Shown in pieces: positions 5,116 to 6,120 of a stretch of DNA of 6,120 bases. Made by a program: the position numbers and the translations under genes. The DNA lies in NCBI GenBank assembly GCA_937864085.1, contig CALMIH010000033.1, positions 1 through 6,120 of the forward strand, written 5' to 3'. Below the pieces are notes generated by a model. The model made no database searches. It was not told the origin of the DNA and saw only the letters and a list, made by a program, of their open reading frames with translations. Position 1 is the first letter of the stretch; the number at the start of each line of letters is the position of its first letter. The DNA comes from an uncultured Chloroflexota bacterium (GTDB taxonomy: Bacteria > Chloroflexota > Limnocylindria > Limnocylindrales > Limnocylindraceae).

Positions 5116-6120
5116 CTGATCACAACGAAGAGCACTGCGCCGCGCAGCATCCTTCACGTTGACCTTGACGCCTTCTTCGCGTCGGTAGAGGTCCGCGACA
5201 ATCCGAAACTGGCGGGGAAGCCAGTTGCAGTCGGATACAGCGAAGGGCAGCGCGGCGTAGTCTGCGCCGCAAGTTATGAGGCGCGCGCATTCGGCGTCCG
5301 TGCCGCCATCTCTACTCGACTCGCTCTCGCACGCTGTCCGCAACTGATCCTGGTCGAGCCGCGTCATGCGCGATACAGCGAAGCGTCAGATGAGGTGATG
5401 AAGCTGCTCGACGCATGGAGTCCAGTGATTGAGCAGGTCTCGGTTGACGAAGCGTATCTCGATCTCGCTGGCACCACGCAACTCCACGGCGAAGCAGATC
5501 GCGTTGCGCGCGGGCTGAAGCGCGCGGTGAAAGAGAAGACAGGGCTGACGATCAGCGTTGGTGGTGCTGCAAGCAAGCTTGTTGCCAAGATTGCATCTGG
5601 CGCATCAAAGCCAGATGGTCTGTTGATCATTCCGCCAGAAAAACAGGTTGCCTGGCTTGCGCCACGGCCAGTCGGCGAGATCCCGGGGATCGGCCCTGTC
5701 GCACAGCGCACACTTCGCGAACTCGGCATTACAACGTGCGGTCAACTCGCCGCCGCACCTGACGATCACCTGCTGCGTCGTTTTGGCGCGCACGGCCCAG
5801 ATTTGAAGCTCCTTGCGATCGGCGAAGATGACAGTCTTGTTGACACGGGCGATGACCGAAAATCGCTCGGCCGCGAGATGACGCTTAATGACGACGTTGC
5901 CGACCCGCACGCACTTGAGACACTGCTACTTGGCCTCGTTGAGTCCGTCTCGCACTCACTGCGGAACGAGCACCTGCTCGCCCGCACCGTCACGCTAAAG
6001 CTCAAGGACACCGAGTTCCAATCCTTCACTCGGCAGGTGAAGCTGCCGCAGCCGAGCGACCTGAGCGGGCCGATTTTTGAAGCGGCGCGTGCGCTACTGA
6101 AGAAGGCGGCGCGCGTTGAG
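5116..6120 (+). CDS. dinB: DNA polymerase IV (Y-family translesion polymerase), 3' end missing
   Basis: DinB is the error-prone Y-family polymerase that bypasses damaged template bases. The 335 visible codons contain HVDLDAFFASVE (14-25) with the metal ligand D16 (E. coli D8) and steric-gate F21 (E. coli F13), AASYEARAFGVR in the fingers, SVDEAYLDL (109-117) with catalytic D111/E112 (E. coli D103/E104), SVGGAASKLVAKIAS and the helix-hairpin-helix EIPGIGP in the thumb, then the start of the little-finger domain. The C-terminal beta-clamp motif lies outside the window. The start is odd: from the rplI stop (5101-5103), with which the gene shares a frame, to the catalytic motif there is no ATG, GTG or TTG; CTG at 5116, preceded by a weak AAGAGA (5105-5110), is the best candidate. 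The first standard starts, near 5395, would remove D16. The gene begins 12 bp after rplI and is probably co-transcribed with it. Confidence 0.92.
   Translation, partial: MITTKSTAPRSILHVDLDAFFASVEVRDNPKLAGKPVAVGYSEGQRGVVCAASYEARAFGVRAAISTRLALARCPQLILVEPRHARYSEASDEVMKLLDAWSPVIEQVSVDEAYLDLAGTTQLHGEADRVARGLKRAVKEKTGLTISVGGAASKLVAKIASGASKPDGLLIIPPEKQVAWLAPRPVGEIPGIGPVAQRTLRELGITTCGQLAAAPDDHLLRRFGAHGPDLKLLAIGEDDSLVDTGDDRKSLGREMTLNDDVADPHALETLLLGLVESVSHSLRNEHLLARTVTLKLKDTEFQSFTRQVKLPQPSDLSGPIFEAARALLKKAARVE

Noticed and set aside
4822..5367. A 181-codon minus-strand frame across rplI and dinB
   Set aside because: It is antisense to two clearly identified genes and shows no recognisable domain.

Overview
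The window looks like ordinary chromosomal DNA from a GC-rich, non-enteric bacterium, roughly 60% G+C by eye. The paired operators have a GAAC-N4-GTTC core, as in the LexA boxes of Actinobacteria, Firmicutes and some Chloroflexota, unlike the CTGT-N8-ACAG boxes of enterics. An actinobacterial or Chloroflexota-like source is my guess; nothing in the sequence proves it. There are no rRNA or tRNA genes, insertion sequences, CRISPR arrays or phage genes.

Layout. A regulatory region of 181 bp (4476-4656) separates two divergent transcription units. To the left, on the minus strand, lie six closely packed genes: a 105-aa uncharacterised protein (4475-4158), a PsiE-family membrane protein (4128-3622), fchA (3591-2983), folD (2986-2117, overlapping fchA by 4 bp), fhs (2106-394, 10 bp after folD), and, after a 102-bp gap with two small hairpins, the first 97 codons of a membrane-anchored protein that resembles the DUF4349 family (291 to below 1). 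To the right, on the plus strand, lie rplI (ribosomal protein bL9) and, 12 bp later, the first 335 codons of dinB (DNA polymerase IV), which runs off the window.

How the genes work together. FchA, FolD and Fhs cover the three steps that interconvert formate and 5,10-methylene-tetrahydrofolate. FolD keeps Y50, Q98 and D121 (E. coli numbering, which falls on the same residue numbers here) but has leucine where the cyclohydrolase lysine K54 should be. FchA, translationally coupled just upstream, is a dedicated methenyl-THF cyclohydrolase family member. The simplest reading is that FolD is now only a dehydrogenase and FchA supplies the hydrolysis step.

The regulatory region carries two identical 15-bp copies of TAGAACATCTGTTCT exactly 30 bp apart. 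Both look like LexA (SOS) operators. One fills the spacer of a good leftward promoter (TTGACA-17-GAGACT). This puts the 105-aa gene, and possibly the whole leftward set including the one-carbon genes, under probable SOS control; rightward control of rplI-dinB is possible but less well supported. Another oddity is that dinB has no ATG, GTG or TTG in a sensible place: its frame is open back to the rplI stop codon, and the best start is a CTG.
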